Shown: in pieces, positions 44,676 through 56,562 of the stretch
How positions within the stretch are numbered: the stretch's first letter is position 1
Layout of the letters: each line of letters begins with the position of its first letter
DNA from: Achatina immaculata
Lineage: Eukaryota > Mollusca > Gastropoda > Stylommatophora > Achatinidae
Length of the DNA stretch: 64,000 nucleotides
Assembly (NCBI GenBank): GCA_009760885.1
Contig: CM019703.1
Coordinates: forward strand, 13,810,459-13,874,458
Direction: 5' to 3'
The notes under the pieces: model-generated
Databases searched by the model: none
Told to the model about the DNA's origin: nothing
Seen by the model: only the letters and a program-made list of their open reading frames with translations
Made by a program: the position numbers and the translations under genes

Positions 44676-44914
44676 GTATGATTTAAAACCATTCACACAT
44701 TTATAATATTGCACATAATCTAGTCTTGGTTCGCGGACCACAGTATTAGAACCGTTGATATAATCCATAGTTTTTTTTTTTTTTACAGAATGACACTTTA
44801 TAATAAGGTATTCATCTAAGAGCACGAGGGCTGCAAACCTTTATAAAGATCAGGTCACGTGTCAATGAACCGGAATATAGCCTGCAAATCAGGAAAAAAA
44901 CATACTTTAACTGT

Positions 44915-45073
44915 TGTTTTCCCATTACTCTTTGGGACTGGGGCGTTAATTCCGATTACTCCAAGGAACAAAGGCGTTATTTTCCCAATTACTGTGGGGC
45001 CTGGGGCGTTATCTTCCCATTACTGTATGGGAATGGTGCATTATTTTCCCTTTATCCCATGGGACTGGGGCGA
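44915..45073. repeat. ~40-bp minisatellite, 4 copies
   Basis: Units GGGACTGGGGCGTTATTTTC then CCATTACTGTAT, diverged. Open on the plus strand as an artefact. Confidence 0.82.
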
Positions 45074-45445
45074 AATCTCACAATCATGTATTTGAGTTGT
45101 ATGCGATATCTGTGATATCGTGTTCTCTCTCTCTCTCTCTCCCGCCCCATCCACAAACAGCCCTTTATACATGCTGCTGTAGCATGGCTCGACGAGTAAG
45201 GACACATTTCTCTATTTCCAGAGTCAGTCTTCCTCGACACGGCATGGCGAGTGTCTGTTTATAAAGATAGATTGACGGGAGCAGCAGAGCGGCGGGATAA
45301 GCCCCAGTGTCCCACAATCCCTGGCCACTATCGATTCGGTCACACCCAGCCCATTTTTGATGGTAAAGGCTGTCCAGGCAGAAGCTTTTGGTGATATTTC
45401 CAAGGAAGGTTACAAAGGGAGACAACAGAAACCTCATATGTATGA
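45074..45445. other. unassigned stretch
   Basis: A CT microsatellite lies at 45125-45140. Nothing else is recognised. Confidence 0.4.
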
Positions 45446-45862
45446 AATAACACACAACTGAGTAGCTAAATACATTGAATAATATACAACTGAGTAGTTA
45501 ACTACATAGGATACTATAGACCTGAGCAGTTAACTACATAGGATACTATAGAACTGAGTAGTTAATAAAACATATGATACTATACAACTGAGTAGTTAAC
45601 TATATGGAATAACATACAATTGCGTAGTTAATTACATAGATTACTATACACCTGCGTAGTTAACTACATGGAATAATATACAACTGAATAGTTAACTACA
45701 TAGGATACTTTACAACTGCGTAGTTAACTGCATGGAATAATATACAACTGAGTAGTTAACTACATAGGATACTATACATTTGAGTAGTTACCTACATGGG
45801 ATGTAAGTACAACTGAATAGCTAACTACATGGAATATAAATACAACTGAGTAGCTGGCTACA
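45446..45862. repeat. 32-bp minisatellite, about 13 copies
   Basis: Units ACAACTGAGTAGTTAACTAC then ATAGGATACTAT, alternating with ATGGAATAATAT. The alternation of the two forms hints at a dimeric 64-bp order in the centre. Confidence 0.9.
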
Positions 45863-46354
45863 TGTAAGAGACACTGGCCAAGAGTGCAGATGCAGGGCCA
45901 GAGGGGAGGGAGGGGGAGGAGGGGTCGGGCTGGGGGGGCGGAATACTTTACTGTAAATATAACATATTTAAGGAACTGCTTACTTGCTGGCATAATATTT
46001 TCATCTACGTAAGTGATTGTGGTGATGTTTTCCAAAAGCACTTCGTATAGCTCCCAACGTGCAGATGACCCGGGCTTGCTTGTATGTACCAGAGAAGATA
46101 ACAGATCGTTATCATGTCTGCTGGAACACAAAACTACAGTATCCATTCACAGAAAACTGGTGCTCGGGGTGTCCCCAACAATGTATACACACACACTTTG
46201 CATGGTTACAAATGTGGTGTTTATTATGCGACATCGTACGTTTTATAATCCGAATTAAAGACGATAGATGTAGAAGCTCTTGTTTTATAATAAGTGTTAA
46301 ATCTGATGATTGTTCTGGTTCAGTCACTGCTGATAACGCGGACTGGTAGTATTG
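45863..46354. other. unassigned stretch
   Basis: GGGAGG-rich at 45900-45940. No gene is recognised. Confidence 0.4.
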
Positions 46355-46605
46355 CAAATATCACGAACCATTTCACTTGGTATGATGTGGCCCCCACCGT
46401 TTTGAAAATGGCTGCTTTAAATTCATTGATTGTTGCCGGTTTTGTGCGATAAACCTTATCTTTGATGTTTCCACGTTTAAAAACAAAAAGAAGTCCAGTG
46501 GCGTAAGGTCTGATGATGGGTGGGGGAGTGGGAGAGGAATTCATTGGAACTTCTTCGTTGTTCTTGGACAGATTTTCAATCAAGACGGGTCTTCACATCA
46601 CGTTG
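46355..46605 (-). pseudogene. possible DDE transposase fragment
   Basis: The minus strand reads NIKDKVYRTKPATINEFKAA after a PYATGLLFVFKRG-like part. The pattern resembles the PDLTP.DFFLWG..KdKVY..KP.tI.eLk region after the last catalytic Asp in some Tc1/mariner-related transposases. The preceding Asp-bearing motif is not clear. A 22-bp tandem array sits directly upstream (46608-46738) and further protein-like sequence lies beyond it. Decayed; the assignment is tentative. Confidence 0.4.
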
Positions 46606-46607
46606 GG

Positions 46608-46738
46608 TTTGTTTGGAGGTGTTCCTTCTTTTGTTTGGAGGTGTTCCTTCTTTTGTTTGGAGGTGTTCCTTCTTTTGTTTGGAGGTGTTCCTTCTTTTGT
46701 TTGGAGGTGTTCCTTTTTTTGTTTGGAGGTGTTCCTTC
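46608..46738. repeat. 22-bp minisatellite, 6 copies
   Basis: Units GGAGGTGTTCCTTCTTTTGT then TT. Nearly identical copies. The period is not a multiple of three, yet all frames stay open on both strands over its short length. Confidence 0.93.
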
Positions 46739-47178
46739 AAAAGCACCTGCTTGTCCGCAAACTTCTGTTGATTGCGTGACATGACGGGCTCCTGCAGGAA
46801 GTTCAAGACTGTACAAGTATGTAGGAATTCTTTTCTTTTTATACATACACACTGTATGTATAAACTCTGTATACCTTCTTCCCCCCCCCCCCCCCCCCAA
46901 AAAAAAAAGTTGACTTTTTCAACCGTGAAGTTGTGTCTAGCTATAAATATTTGCCTGTGTGGGCCACTTTCTCAAAGTTTTTTTGGTGCATGTGGTTTGT
47001 TTGTGCCAGCGCTGGGAAGCTTGGGACTACAGTAGTGGGGGGGGGGGGGGTCCCTAAAATGATTTCTCGAGACATAGTGACATCCACAGCTGTATCTGTT
47101 CTGTTGGATGCTTTTCGCATACAGCTCTTGTTTATATTAGAATACTTTATATACTATATACAGTTTTGTTAGGAAGTA
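46739..47178. other. unassigned stretch
   Basis: C18-A10 at 46881-46908 and G14 at 47037-47050. The first 70 bp may continue the transposase scrap. Nothing else is recognised. Confidence 0.45.
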
Positions 47179-48432
47179 CGAAGGGTAATTGATAAGTTCG
47201 CTACATAATGTACAACGGATTATTTGTGGACAACTTTTTTGGGTTGTTTCTCAACACAGTCCCCTTGCACGTTTATGCACTTAGTCCAGCGATCCCTTCT
47301 TTGTAAAAGTCAGCATCTTGTGCCAGTAGAAAGTGGTCTACAGCATGAATGACGTCATCATCTGAAGCAAATTTGCGACCGCTGAGCTCCTTTTTTAGTT
47401 TGGTAAACAAGTAATAGTCCGATGGGGCCAAATCTGGGAATAAGGAGGATGTTCAAGAAGCTGGAAGCCGCATTCATGAATGGCAGCAATTGCCACCGCC
47501 GACTTGTGAACTGGAGCATTGTCTTGATGAAAGATGACTCTTCTCGTCAATTTCCCTCGACGCTTTTCCTTCAGTTTCACCCGCAGTTGCTTCACAAGAT
47601 TAGCGTAATAGGCCATGGTGACCGTTTTGCCCTTTTGAAGATAGTCTAGCAGTAGCACACCTTTTCCCAAAAGATGGAAGCCATCATTTTGCCTGCAGAC
47701 AGAACCACCCTTGCTTTCTTTGGAGGTGGGGATCCATGATGTTTCCACTGCTTTGACTGTTCTTTGGTATCTGGTTGAAAATGATGAACCCAAGTCTCAT
47801 CCATAGTCACAAATTGCTGAAGAAACTTCAGAATCTGCAGAAAAGTGACTAAGATTGTCTCTTGACATGTTGAGACGCTGTCGTTTGTGATCGGCTCCAA
47901 GACGTTTCGGGACCCATCGAGCAGAGACCTTTGTCATTTGAAGATCATTGTGAATAATAGCATGAAGATGTTCCTGTGAGATGCCCAACTCAGTAACAAT
48001 GTACCGCTCAGTTAGTCGTCGATCCTCCATTATCATGTCATGGATTCTGCCGGTGGTTTCATCAGTAGTTACTGTTCTTGGTCTTCCTGGACGGGGATCA
48101 TCTTCCAGACTCTCCCTTCCATGTATGAATTGAGCTGCCCATTTCTTCACTGCTGTAAGAAGGGGCACCCTCCCCTAGAGTCTCTACCATATCCTCATGG
48201 ATCTCCTTCGATGATAAGCCCTTGATGCAGAGGTACCGAATGACTGCTTGATGAGACACTTTATCCATTTTCTCACTTACCACTTCAGTAGCCCGTAAAA
48301 AAATTGGTTGCAGTTAATTTCTTGAAAGTTGGTGTTTAGTCTTACATTAACCGGATCTACAAATGCACCTAATATCAACCGGTCGTTTCAAGTATTTGTA
48401 CCTTAGGCCGCTAATTTATCAGTCAACCCTCG
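47179..48432 (-). mobile_element. mariner transposon, near full length, broken (1254 bp)
   Basis: Termini are CGAAGGGTAATTGATAAG (left) and, as reverse complement, CGAGGGTTGACTGATAAA (right), matching at 17 of the first 23 positions. TA lies on both sides (47177-47178, 48433-48434), the mariner target duplication. Coding is on the minus strand in four overlapping frames. The N-terminal DNA-binding region is KMDKVSHQAVIRYLCIKGLS. A second helix region has EDDPRPGRPRTVTT. The first catalytic Asp is in VTMDETWVHHFQP. The second is in HQDNAPVH. The third is in PDLAPSDYYLF after a frameshift. Exactly 34 residues separate the last two Asp if that shift is bridged, so it is DD34D. All catalytic residues survive but at least three frame breaks make it inactive. 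It moved DNA by cut-and-paste when intact. Confidence 0.95.
47220..48290 (-). pseudogene. mariner transposase pseudogene
   Basis: Transposase reading inside the element at 47179-48432. Pieces with fixed frames are 48098-48283 (N-terminus), 47797-48168 (HTH and linker), 47646-47900 (first Asp) and 47395-47793 (second Asp to HPPYS). A final piece covers DYYLF through GIAGLSA-stop near 47270. Total reach is about 350 codons, the usual mariner size. No residue of the Asp triad is lost, so inactivation is by indels. Confidence 0.92.
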
Positions 48433-48704
48433 TATTATAAACCGCTTTTTCGAATTTTCATTATTGTTATCAGTGTGTATAAAATCATATTTCCAAGTTT
48501 TGTTATTAGCGTTAAGTCTTGCTGCGTACAGAAGGTCATAGTTAATATGTATTAAAAGCTTACTAATAAATTTCATTTTCATGCTTTATTATGTTTTATT
48601 ATATAATCAGATTTTAATAAACATTCTCTAATATTAGACGCACAGAGTTTTATATTTAGGGGAAGTGCGAATGTGTGTGTGTGTGGGGGGGGGGGGGGAA
48701 GGAT

Positions 48705-48736
<32 letters not shown>

Positions 48737-49331
48737 TATAAGAGTATCTAAGACACACTCTTTTTACGGAGCGCGTAATCTCATCTTTTGCATCAACCCA
48801 GGACCAGGAGCATAATCGACTCTGTTATTTAGCATATTCTTTGATTATCGGAGCAAGTTAAAAGATGTCCGTCCAAGAAGATGTTTAAGGTGAAAAATGA
48901 ATGGACAACGTGAAATCGAACTAAATAACCGGAAAGGAAAAAAAAAGGATAGATGTAGTGGGATCCAAAAAGGGCAGATTAAATATTCAGGAAAGGAAGA
49001 AATAAAACTCACTGCGGAGGGAACTGTATGGGCTTAGAATGTTGAAAATGAGGAAATTCTTTAATCATAAACCGACAAATCAGACGATTTGTATGGCTGG
49101 GCTTTTTCGGCGTTTTGTTGTTGGGCCTGTAACGCCGGCGTCTGAGATCCGTGGAGTTGGGTATGCTGAAAGCTGTGTGCGTTTATTTCCCTTCTGATCT
49201 ATGACAGGAAAACTTTCCTGGGGCGTCCCGTCGTGGAGCCTTGATGGGCTCGTAATATTGATTTGTATGTACATATACGTTTCTTTGTCAGAGATTTATC
49301 ATTTGTCTCCAGCTACGAATGCATATCATTT
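48433..49331. other. unassigned stretch with composite microsatellite
   Basis: A GT run, G14 and GA run lie in succession at 48672-48737. No gene is recognised. Confidence 0.5.
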
Positions 49332-49420
49332 ATAGGTTGCTCAGTGATTAAAGCGCCGGCCTTGTGAGCACAAGGGAATCTGGAATCCTGGAACTCTTCC
49401 CCCCCCCCACCCCTCCCCAC
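49332..49420 (+). mobile_element. SINE head remnant
   Basis: A-box-like TGCTCAGTGATTAAAGCG, then GGCCTTGTGAGCACAAGGGA and a damaged B box (GGAATCCTGGAAC). Short C runs follow. Confidence 0.5.
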
Positions 49421-49499
49421 AAACCTGTTTTTCCTAGCAACGTTATGCCTTATTCTGATTTCCAGGGCTTTGAGATCAGGTGTCTTGTCCCGAAGTTGA

Positions 49500-49632
49500 A
49501 CATTTCACCATACAAATATCAGGATTTGGAGAACATCTGCATCAAGATAGCAGCATCTGGGAATATCTTTATCCAGATATCAGCATGTAGAAAATATCTG
49601 CATATAGATATCAGCATGTGAAAAATACCTGA
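49500..49632. repeat. ~34-bp minisatellite, about 3.5 copies
   Basis: Units ATATCAGCATGTAGAAAATA then TCTGCATATAG and variants. Confidence 0.78.
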
Positions 49633-51417
49633 TTATGTTTAAAAAAAATGGCGTGGTGTTTTTTTCTCTGCTTGAAAACAGGATTTGGAGGTGTTTTTTT
49701 TTTCTTTTAAAGATTGATTTGTTATGTGATCGCAAACTTAATGGTAGTGACAAAGAAAACGCTGATCACGAAAAACATCACATTCAAAGGGCTGCAGTGA
49801 TATTATACTTCCGGAATAGGATGTGTGAATCAGGTTCTCTTTAAGTTCCAGACAGATGCATCATAACCAGCATATAACCAGTGGCTCTGGATAGAGACTA
49901 AGCAGGCTCCTGACCAGAGTGGATTTGCAGACGGTCTTAGGAATGTCCTAGTAGCACACACATAATTAGTATATAGTCATACAACTATACACAAAGCACT
50001 GCAGTAAAGCTGTGATACCAAAATGTATAAACTAGGAAGAAAGTAGGAACAGTTTTATTATTTAACGATACCAAACCTGGATACACGCAAGCCTTTTTTT
50101 TTGTGTGTGTGTCTTTACAAGAACCGAGATAAGTTTTCATTCCGTTGCTATTTTTCTTTCATTTTTCATTGATTTTTTTTCCTTTTTTTTGTCATTTCGC
50201 TTACATTAGTTTGATGTAATCCATACTTTGTCTCTTCTTTTTAATTCTTCGTTCTGTACGTTTTTGTTTGATAAAAGGCTCGCGCCGAAACGTTATAAGT
50301 TTGTTATCTTTAAATAATAAAACGGTTCCTACTTTCTTCCTAGTTTATACATTTATCAATGACCTCTCCTTGACGGCAGTCATAATCATCTGTGAAGTTG
50401 CCTGATTGAAATCCTTTGTACAGATTAAAATCCTCTACATACATTGTAATCAAAAGTGGATTTTGTTTATGGTTGTCATCACTGTCAGCTTCTTGTGAAT
50501 CTACTTTAGTGATACTTGAATTGTAAGGCAAGATACTTGTTCTGGTAGTAGTTTGGCCTCATCCACATCTCTTCGCCAGGGTATCGAAGTAAGCGATAGC
50601 GTTGGAGTCAGTTTTGGCCCAATTCTCGTACTATTGTGTTACGTGGAGCGATATTTTGAAAACCGCCAGAAATATAGTTTCTTGGTGTGCCTTTCCGGTT
50701 TTTCATTTGTTTTCATTGGTCTTGAGTTCGTACATTTCAAAAGATCCCTCATCGTTTTCCGATTTTGAGATTCCTGTTCCGAAGTGATATACCTGGGCAC
50801 ATACAGAGTGCGTTCGATAAGAAATTGCTTATAATTTGTAATATAAAGTTGTTTATTTGCACACAAAAAAAATCCAGTGTAACAAGGGCACAAATGGAAA
50901 GCTTGACATTAAGAAAACTGGCATAAAGCAACATCGCGGCCATTAACCTTCCCATGATGCATTCTAAACCACGTGCTTCCGCCTTCGTAGTTTCCGGAGG
51001 TGTTAATACAGAAAAGATTTTGAGCTTTCCTTGGGAGCAGAATATAACGTCCGGTTTCCGTACGAAGCTTAATATGCATGCACCGATACCTTACAGACGC
51101 GAGAACTTTTATTATATGTTGTTTTTTTTTCTTCTGCCCAAAAATCTTGGCATAACAGGACAGAGGGGGTAGCTTTCGTTCCTCCAGAGGTCTTGTTGTG
51201 ACGTTACTTTCGATTCTTTCATTTACATCCGGTCTCCTCGGACCCAGACTCTGGCAAAAAGTAATCGATAAAACCACTTAACTCCCCACAGAAACATTTT
51301 ACATTTTCCTCCATTTTTCTTTTTCTTTTTCTTTGTCGGGTGTTCATTTTCTTGCTCAATTCTCTCGTGTCTGCTTACATAGAGACTGTTGCTACCTTAT
51401 CATGAAAGATGTGTTCT
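49633..51417. other. unassigned stretch
   Basis: AT-rich. GAGTGCGTTCGATAAGAAAT at 50808 loosely resembles a mariner-type terminus, but no paired end or transposase was found. A minus open frame at 50909-51277 (122 codons) has no recognised domain. Confidence 0.4.
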
Positions 51418-51620
51418 GTCATAAAAACATGAGATAGGTTAGCACTGATTATATATGTTTTTTTTTTGTCATAAAGAACACGATGTAAATTATCACTGTG
51501 TTTTGTTATAAAACAAGGAACAAGTTAACATTGTGGTTTGTCATAAAAACATTAGATAAGTTAACATTGTGTTTTGTCATAGAAACACGAGATAAGTTAA
51601 CAGTGTTATGTCATAAAAGC
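51418..51620. repeat. ~36-42-bp minisatellite, about 5 copies
   Basis: Units GTCATAAAAACATTAGATAA then GTTAACATTGTGTTTT, diverged at the left end. Confidence 0.85.
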
Positions 51621-51702
51621 TTTCTTTCTTTCTTTCTTTCTTTCTTTTTCTTTCTTTCTTTCTTTCTTTCATTCTTTCTTTCTTTCTTTCTTTCTTTCTT
51701 TT
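51621..51702. repeat. (TTTC)n microsatellite
   Basis: About 20 TTTC units, directly adjoining the minisatellite. Confidence 0.95.
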
Positions 51703-52705
51703 TTTTCACTGTTTGATCATTGATAAGTAATTTATGAGTGTGTTATATTGTTTCTGTTTTTGTTCCAGCCGACTTTCTGATTCGGTTTGTAACTCATTCA
51801 GGCAGACGTGAAGCCTTGTTCTGCTGCAGACTTTGTATACTCAGTGCCCCATTCAGTATATCTTTCTTCTAATACTCTCTTTCTTTTTCCGTGCATTCAT
51901 ACACCGCCACCTCATCTCTTTTTAATATCATACGTCTCTTATTTACTTATATTTCATTCAGTCATCCTGTTTTTTAAAGTGCCATCTGTGCTGTCACTCC
52001 TCTCTCTCGCTCTTTCTCTATTCATTGCGTTCATATTTCGTTCTTTTCGCCTTAAGAACATTTCCTTGTTGTAGTATTGACTTGCTGTAACAAAGTAGAC
52101 ACACGCACACAAGAGTCAAACCCGCTTAATATCACATATATGAGTTTGTCTTAACTTCGTCTTAAAATCCTCCCTTCTTCGCGCTTTTTTAAAAACGTTT
52201 TCTTTCTTCCATGGTTGATATCATCATCATCATCATCATCATCAGTCACAACAATCTTCATCTTCTTCTTTTTTTACTGAAATATTCCCCTCTTGTACAA
52301 GGTTTCTTTTTTTTTTTGTCAAAACATCTACAAAATTTTACATATTTCATTCTGCATAATGCACGTACCCTGTTAAATAACAGGAAAAAAAAGTAATGAA
52401 AATGTGATTTTTGTTATTGTTGTTAGTTTGTTTGTTTGTTTTGTTCGCCTCAATCGATAGTGGTTCTGTGTTACGGCATCACTGGCAGTGTGTAGACAAC
52501 TACATCCTTCACTCAAATGATAGGCTCGGTGCTAGCGAAACATGTGCGTATCAGATAAACAAAGATTCCCCCAGCGCAGTGGTAAACAGTATAGAATTAT
52601 GGCTACAGACACATGTAATTGTGGCAAGGATAGTAACACGAAGTGGCAGGCAGTAGGATCAATGCAGAAGCAAGCCCGGTTTCTCCCTTTTTTTTCCTAG
52701 GCGTA
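51703..52705. other. unassigned stretch
   Basis: Pyrimidine-rich, with an ATC microsatellite at 52219-52243. Open frames are low-complexity. No gene is recognised. Confidence 0.45.
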
Positions 52706-53105
52706 TATAACAGGAGATTAAGTAAAAATCTGTCTCTGTGAAATATGTAATACGAGATTAAGCGCAGATCTGTCTCAGTTAAATACGTAATACGAGATTA
52801 AGCAGAAATGTGTCTATGTGAAGTATGTAATACGAGATTAAGCTGAAATCTGTCTCTTTTAAAGACGTAATACGAGATTAAGCATAAACCTGTCTCTGTT
52901 AAGTACGTAATACGAGATTAAGTATACATCTGTCTGTGTGAAATATGTAATTCGAGATTAAGCATAAATATTCCTCTGTTAAATACGTAATACGAGATTA
53001 GGCATAAATCTGTCTCTGTGAAGTATGTAATATGAGATTAAGCATAACTCTGTCTTGATGAAATATGTGATACGAGATTAAGTATGAACCTATCTCTAAT
53101 CAGCA
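52706..53105. repeat. 40-bp minisatellite, about 10 copies
   Basis: Units TACGTAATACGAGATTAAGC then ATAAATCTGTCTCTGTTAAA. TATGTAATAC and GTGAAG variants alternate irregularly. Confidence 0.92.
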
Positions 53106-53649
53106 TCGCTGAGTGGAAAATATTATCTTATAATACCCAACACGAGACCTCAGAGAAGAAGCAACAGTGAAATCTTGTCTTTGTAATGTCACAGTTAGTG
53201 CCCTTTCTAAAGAATACTGTGACCATGTATTAGCAATACTTCATCAAATATGAAATCTGTTTTAGTTCTCTGACGGATGGGAACATCGCTGCACAGAAAA
53301 CGTAAATGTCCCTAGGTCTTTAAATGCCACGTCTTATTTTGGATCCTGTAACTGCAGAGAGTAATGAAATCGCGTTAGCAGTCCGGGTCTTTGTTAATGT
53401 GGGCGTTATCTCGGCGTTTAGAAGCGTCACTGTCAGAGATAAGACTTGGTGGGCATTACTGAAGAATTAGCACAGTCTGTAGCAGGACAGTTTGTGGAGT
53501 TGGGGAGAATATTCAGGATTATTTGGTACTTGGAGATGACGATGGTAGCAGAACATTGTGAACATGATGGGTGGTCTAACACGAGAAAACCAGTGAATGC
53601 GTTAAGGTTTTGGACAAGGTCGTTTGGGAGAGCATGATATGGCAAGGTG
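53106..53649. other. unassigned stretch
   Basis: No gene or repeat is recognised. Confidence 0.4.
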
Positions 53650-53651
53650 TA

Positions 53652-53684
<33 letters not shown>

Positions 53685-54105
53685 GGAATGAGGGAAAGAG
53701 TGAGGGTTAGAGAAAGAGAGAGTAAGGGGCTGAGAGAATGAGAAAAGAGAGGGAGAAAGAGAGCCGGAAAAAGGAAGAGAAAGAATTAGAGGAAGAAAGA
53801 GAGAGAGAGAGAAGGTAAGAGAGAAAGGGAGAAAAAGAGAGAGGAGGAGGAGAGGGACGGAGAGAAAGAAGAGAGAGAGAGAGAAAGAAGAGGAAAAAGG
53901 AAGAGGGACAGAGAGCAGAAATAAGAGGAAGAGAGAGAGGAGAGAGATTTTTTTTAAAGGAGAGAGAGAGAAATAATAAGACAAGAAAGAGAAGAGGGAG
54001 AGAGAGAGAGAGAAAGAGAAAAATAATAAGAGGAGAAAGATAAGAAGGAAAGAGAGAGAAAGAGAAGAAGTATAAGAAGAGAAAGAGACAGGAGAAGAAA
54101 ACGAA
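53650..54105. repeat. purine (GA-rich) low-complexity tract
   Basis: About 450 bp of imperfect GAGA, GAAA and GGAGA sequence. The minus strand reads as a 226-codon Ser/Leu/Phe frame, which is composition only. Possible triplex-forming DNA. Confidence 0.93.
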
Positions 54106-54454
54106 AATGACACGAGCTGGTCAGAACATAATTAAGAAAGGATTACAACGGAAGCTGTTGCATCTGAAACATGTGCCTGAATGTTTACTTTTGATTTGTT
54201 CAATATTTTTTTTTCTGTAAATCTAGTTAAATCTGCTACACTAGAGAGCTGAACAGTACTCGAATGTCATATTAATAAGTAATACCTAGTTACTCAGTAC
54301 TTGCTCTATAAATGTTACCTTCTTGAATTATATTTATACTTACATTTATTACTTTGTTGACTATTCTTCGAAAGAAGATATTGTAGACATTAATTCGTTC
54401 ATCTATCATGCCATAGGCTATCGTGATTAAAAGTATATTCTTCATCTTTGCTTC
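54106..54454. other. AT-rich spacer
   Basis: Nothing recognised. Confidence 0.4.
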
Positions 54455-54915
54455 CTGATGTTTATAGTCATATTGGTTCTTGATGTTTCTAGTCAGTTTG
54501 TTGATGATTCTTGTCATATTGATTCTTGATGTTTCTGGTCAGTTTGTTGATGTTTCTAGTCAGTTTATTGACGTTTCTAGTCATATTGGTTCTTGATGTT
54601 TCTGGTCATATTATTCTTGATGTTTCTGGTCAGTTTATTGATGTTTCTAGGCATATTGGTTCTTGATGTTTCTGGTCAGTTTATTGATGTTTCTAGGCAT
54701 ATTGGTTCTTGATGTTTCTGGTCAGTTTATTGATGTTTCTATTCAGTTTGTTGATGTTTCTGGTAGTGTTGGTTCTTGATGTTTCTAGTCATTTTGGTTC
54801 TTGATGTTTCCAGTCAGTTTGTTGGTGTTTCTAGTCGGTTTGGTGACGATTCTAGTCATATTGGCTCTAGATGTTTGTAGTCACTGTGGTTCTTGGTGTT
54901 TCTAGTCAGCTCGAT
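54455..54915. repeat. ~21-bp minisatellite, about 22 copies
   Basis: Units TTGATGTTTCTAGTCAGTTT then G, alternating with a TCATATTGGTTC form, so a ~45-bp dimer is visible in the middle part. Confidence 0.9.
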
Positions 54916-54943
54916 TGCCGCTCATTCTGCCACTCTATTAGCA

Positions 54944-54960
54944 CCCCCCCCCCCCCCCCC
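54944..54960. repeat. poly-C run (17 bp)
   Basis: Uninterrupted C run just after the minisatellite. Confidence 0.95.
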
Positions 54961-55047
54961 GAAGGATATTTTTCTCAAATTCGCGCTCTCTTTTTGTCAT
55001 CAGTTTTCCAGTGCTTATCAGTCTCCTATTTTTTTTTCTTTCATGAG

Positions 55048-55135
55048 ACAGCAGCTTTGATGGTCAATTACACGAGTTTTGACGGGCCATTACACGGAGT
55101 TTTGATGTTCCGGTACACGAGTTTTGATGGTCTTT
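55048..55135. repeat. ~25-bp minisatellite, about 3.5 copies
   Basis: Units TTTTGATGGTCAATTACACG then AG, diverged. Confidence 0.75.
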
Positions 55136-55903
55136 TACTTATACTGTATAGTACTTTTCATTGTTCTGCATTGTTTCAGAGAACTTCTTCACATATGTTG
55201 GATCTTCCTTCGGAACCATATGTACAGTGCTTACAGTTTTCTGTTTTGTCCGTTAGATTTTTGTCCCAAATTCCACAATCCAAGAACAGTATTGGTTCTC
55301 TGTTTCCGCTGTTTGGTATGTTTTTGTCTCACTGTTGAGGGCGTTTGTTAGTATATTATTAGTGGGAAATTATTTATATACTTGTATGTATATATATAAT
55401 ATATATACACACACACTCTCGTGATACTCATAAAACTGGACGCTTCTTCTCAGCAGAAGGTGATAAACTAGCTAGCAGAAGAGCTGCATTTTAGACATCT
55501 CCTGTTGTAGGCAATTCCATTTTGAGCATCCGTTTTTTAAAAATCTTTACCATAGTTCATCCACGTCCCACGTCCCATCCTGCAAAGTGGGTTGGGTACT
55601 TTCTCATTTTCTTGCCAGTAAGCGGCCGGCTTGATCGAATCTTCTCTACGGCTGGCGTGGGCACGTTCTTGAGGAGAGCTCCTAGCCTGTGATACGTGGT
55701 AGATACGAGAGTGTCTGTCACGTGGTCGCCACGCTGTCTGTTGCTGGTACTGTATAGGGTTTTGACCAGAATGGTGCAGCGTAGCGTGAATTGCAGGGTA
55801 ATTTCCATAACATATATGTTAGTATGGTGGTATGTGTTTCTGTGCTGTTTGTATCCACGTTATTTAAATTTACGTTAGCATTATTTTCATTATATATTAA
55901 GCC
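55136..55903. other. unassigned stretch
   Basis: A TA-rich run lies at 55384-55413. No gene is recognised. Confidence 0.45.
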
Positions 55904-56398
55904 GTAGTGTGGTGGGTTTGTATAACTGTAATGTGGTATGTTTGTATACTGTAGTCTGGTGTTTTTATGTACTGTAGTCTGGTATGTTTGTATACTGTAG
56001 TCTGGTATGTTTGTATACTGCAGTCTGGTGTTTTTGTGTACTGTAGTCTGGTATGTTTGTATGCTGTAGTCTGGTGTGTTTATATACTGTAGTCTGGTAT
56101 GTTTGTATACTGTAGTCTGGTGTTTTTGTGTGCTGTATTCTGGTATGTTTGTATGCTGCAGTCTGGTGTGTTTGTATACTATAGTCTGTTATGTTTGTAT
56201 ACTGCAGTCTGGTGTGTTTGTATACTATAGTCTGTTATGTTTGTATACTGTAGTCTGTTATGTTTGTATACTGTAGTTTGGTGTGTTTGTATACTGTAGT
56301 GTGATGTGTTTGTATACTGCAGTCTGGTGTGTTTGTATACTGCAGTCTAGTGTGTTTGTATACTGCAGTCTGGTGTGTTTGTATAGTGCAGTCTGGTG
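55904..56398. repeat. 23-bp minisatellite, about 21 copies
   Basis: Units ACTGTAGTCTGGTATGTTTG then TAT, with GTGTTTTTGTGT and GTCTGTTATG variants recurring at multiples of the unit. Confidence 0.94.
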
Positions 56399-56480
56399 TA
56401 ACGTTTCCTCGCAGACGAATCTTATCTAACTCTGCGTTGTCCGTCCTGTCTAACACCGCACGCAGCGCTATACGCAACAC

Positions 56481-56562
56481 CATACATACATACATACAGA
56501 CAGACAGGCGGGCAGGCAGGCAAACAGGCAGACAGACAGACAGGCAGGCAGGCAAACAGGCA
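56481..56562. repeat. CATA/CAGA/CAGG microsatellite
   Basis: Tetranucleotide repeats in three sub-blocks, with CAGGCAGGCAAACAGGC occurring twice. Confidence 0.93.

Noticed and set aside
50808..51277. Third mariner-like element starting GAGTGCGTTCGATAAG
   Set aside because: No convincing inverted partner or transposase motif on either strand.
53433..54113. 226-codon Ser/Leu-rich minus-strand frame
   Set aside because: It is the complement of a GA-rich low-complexity tract.
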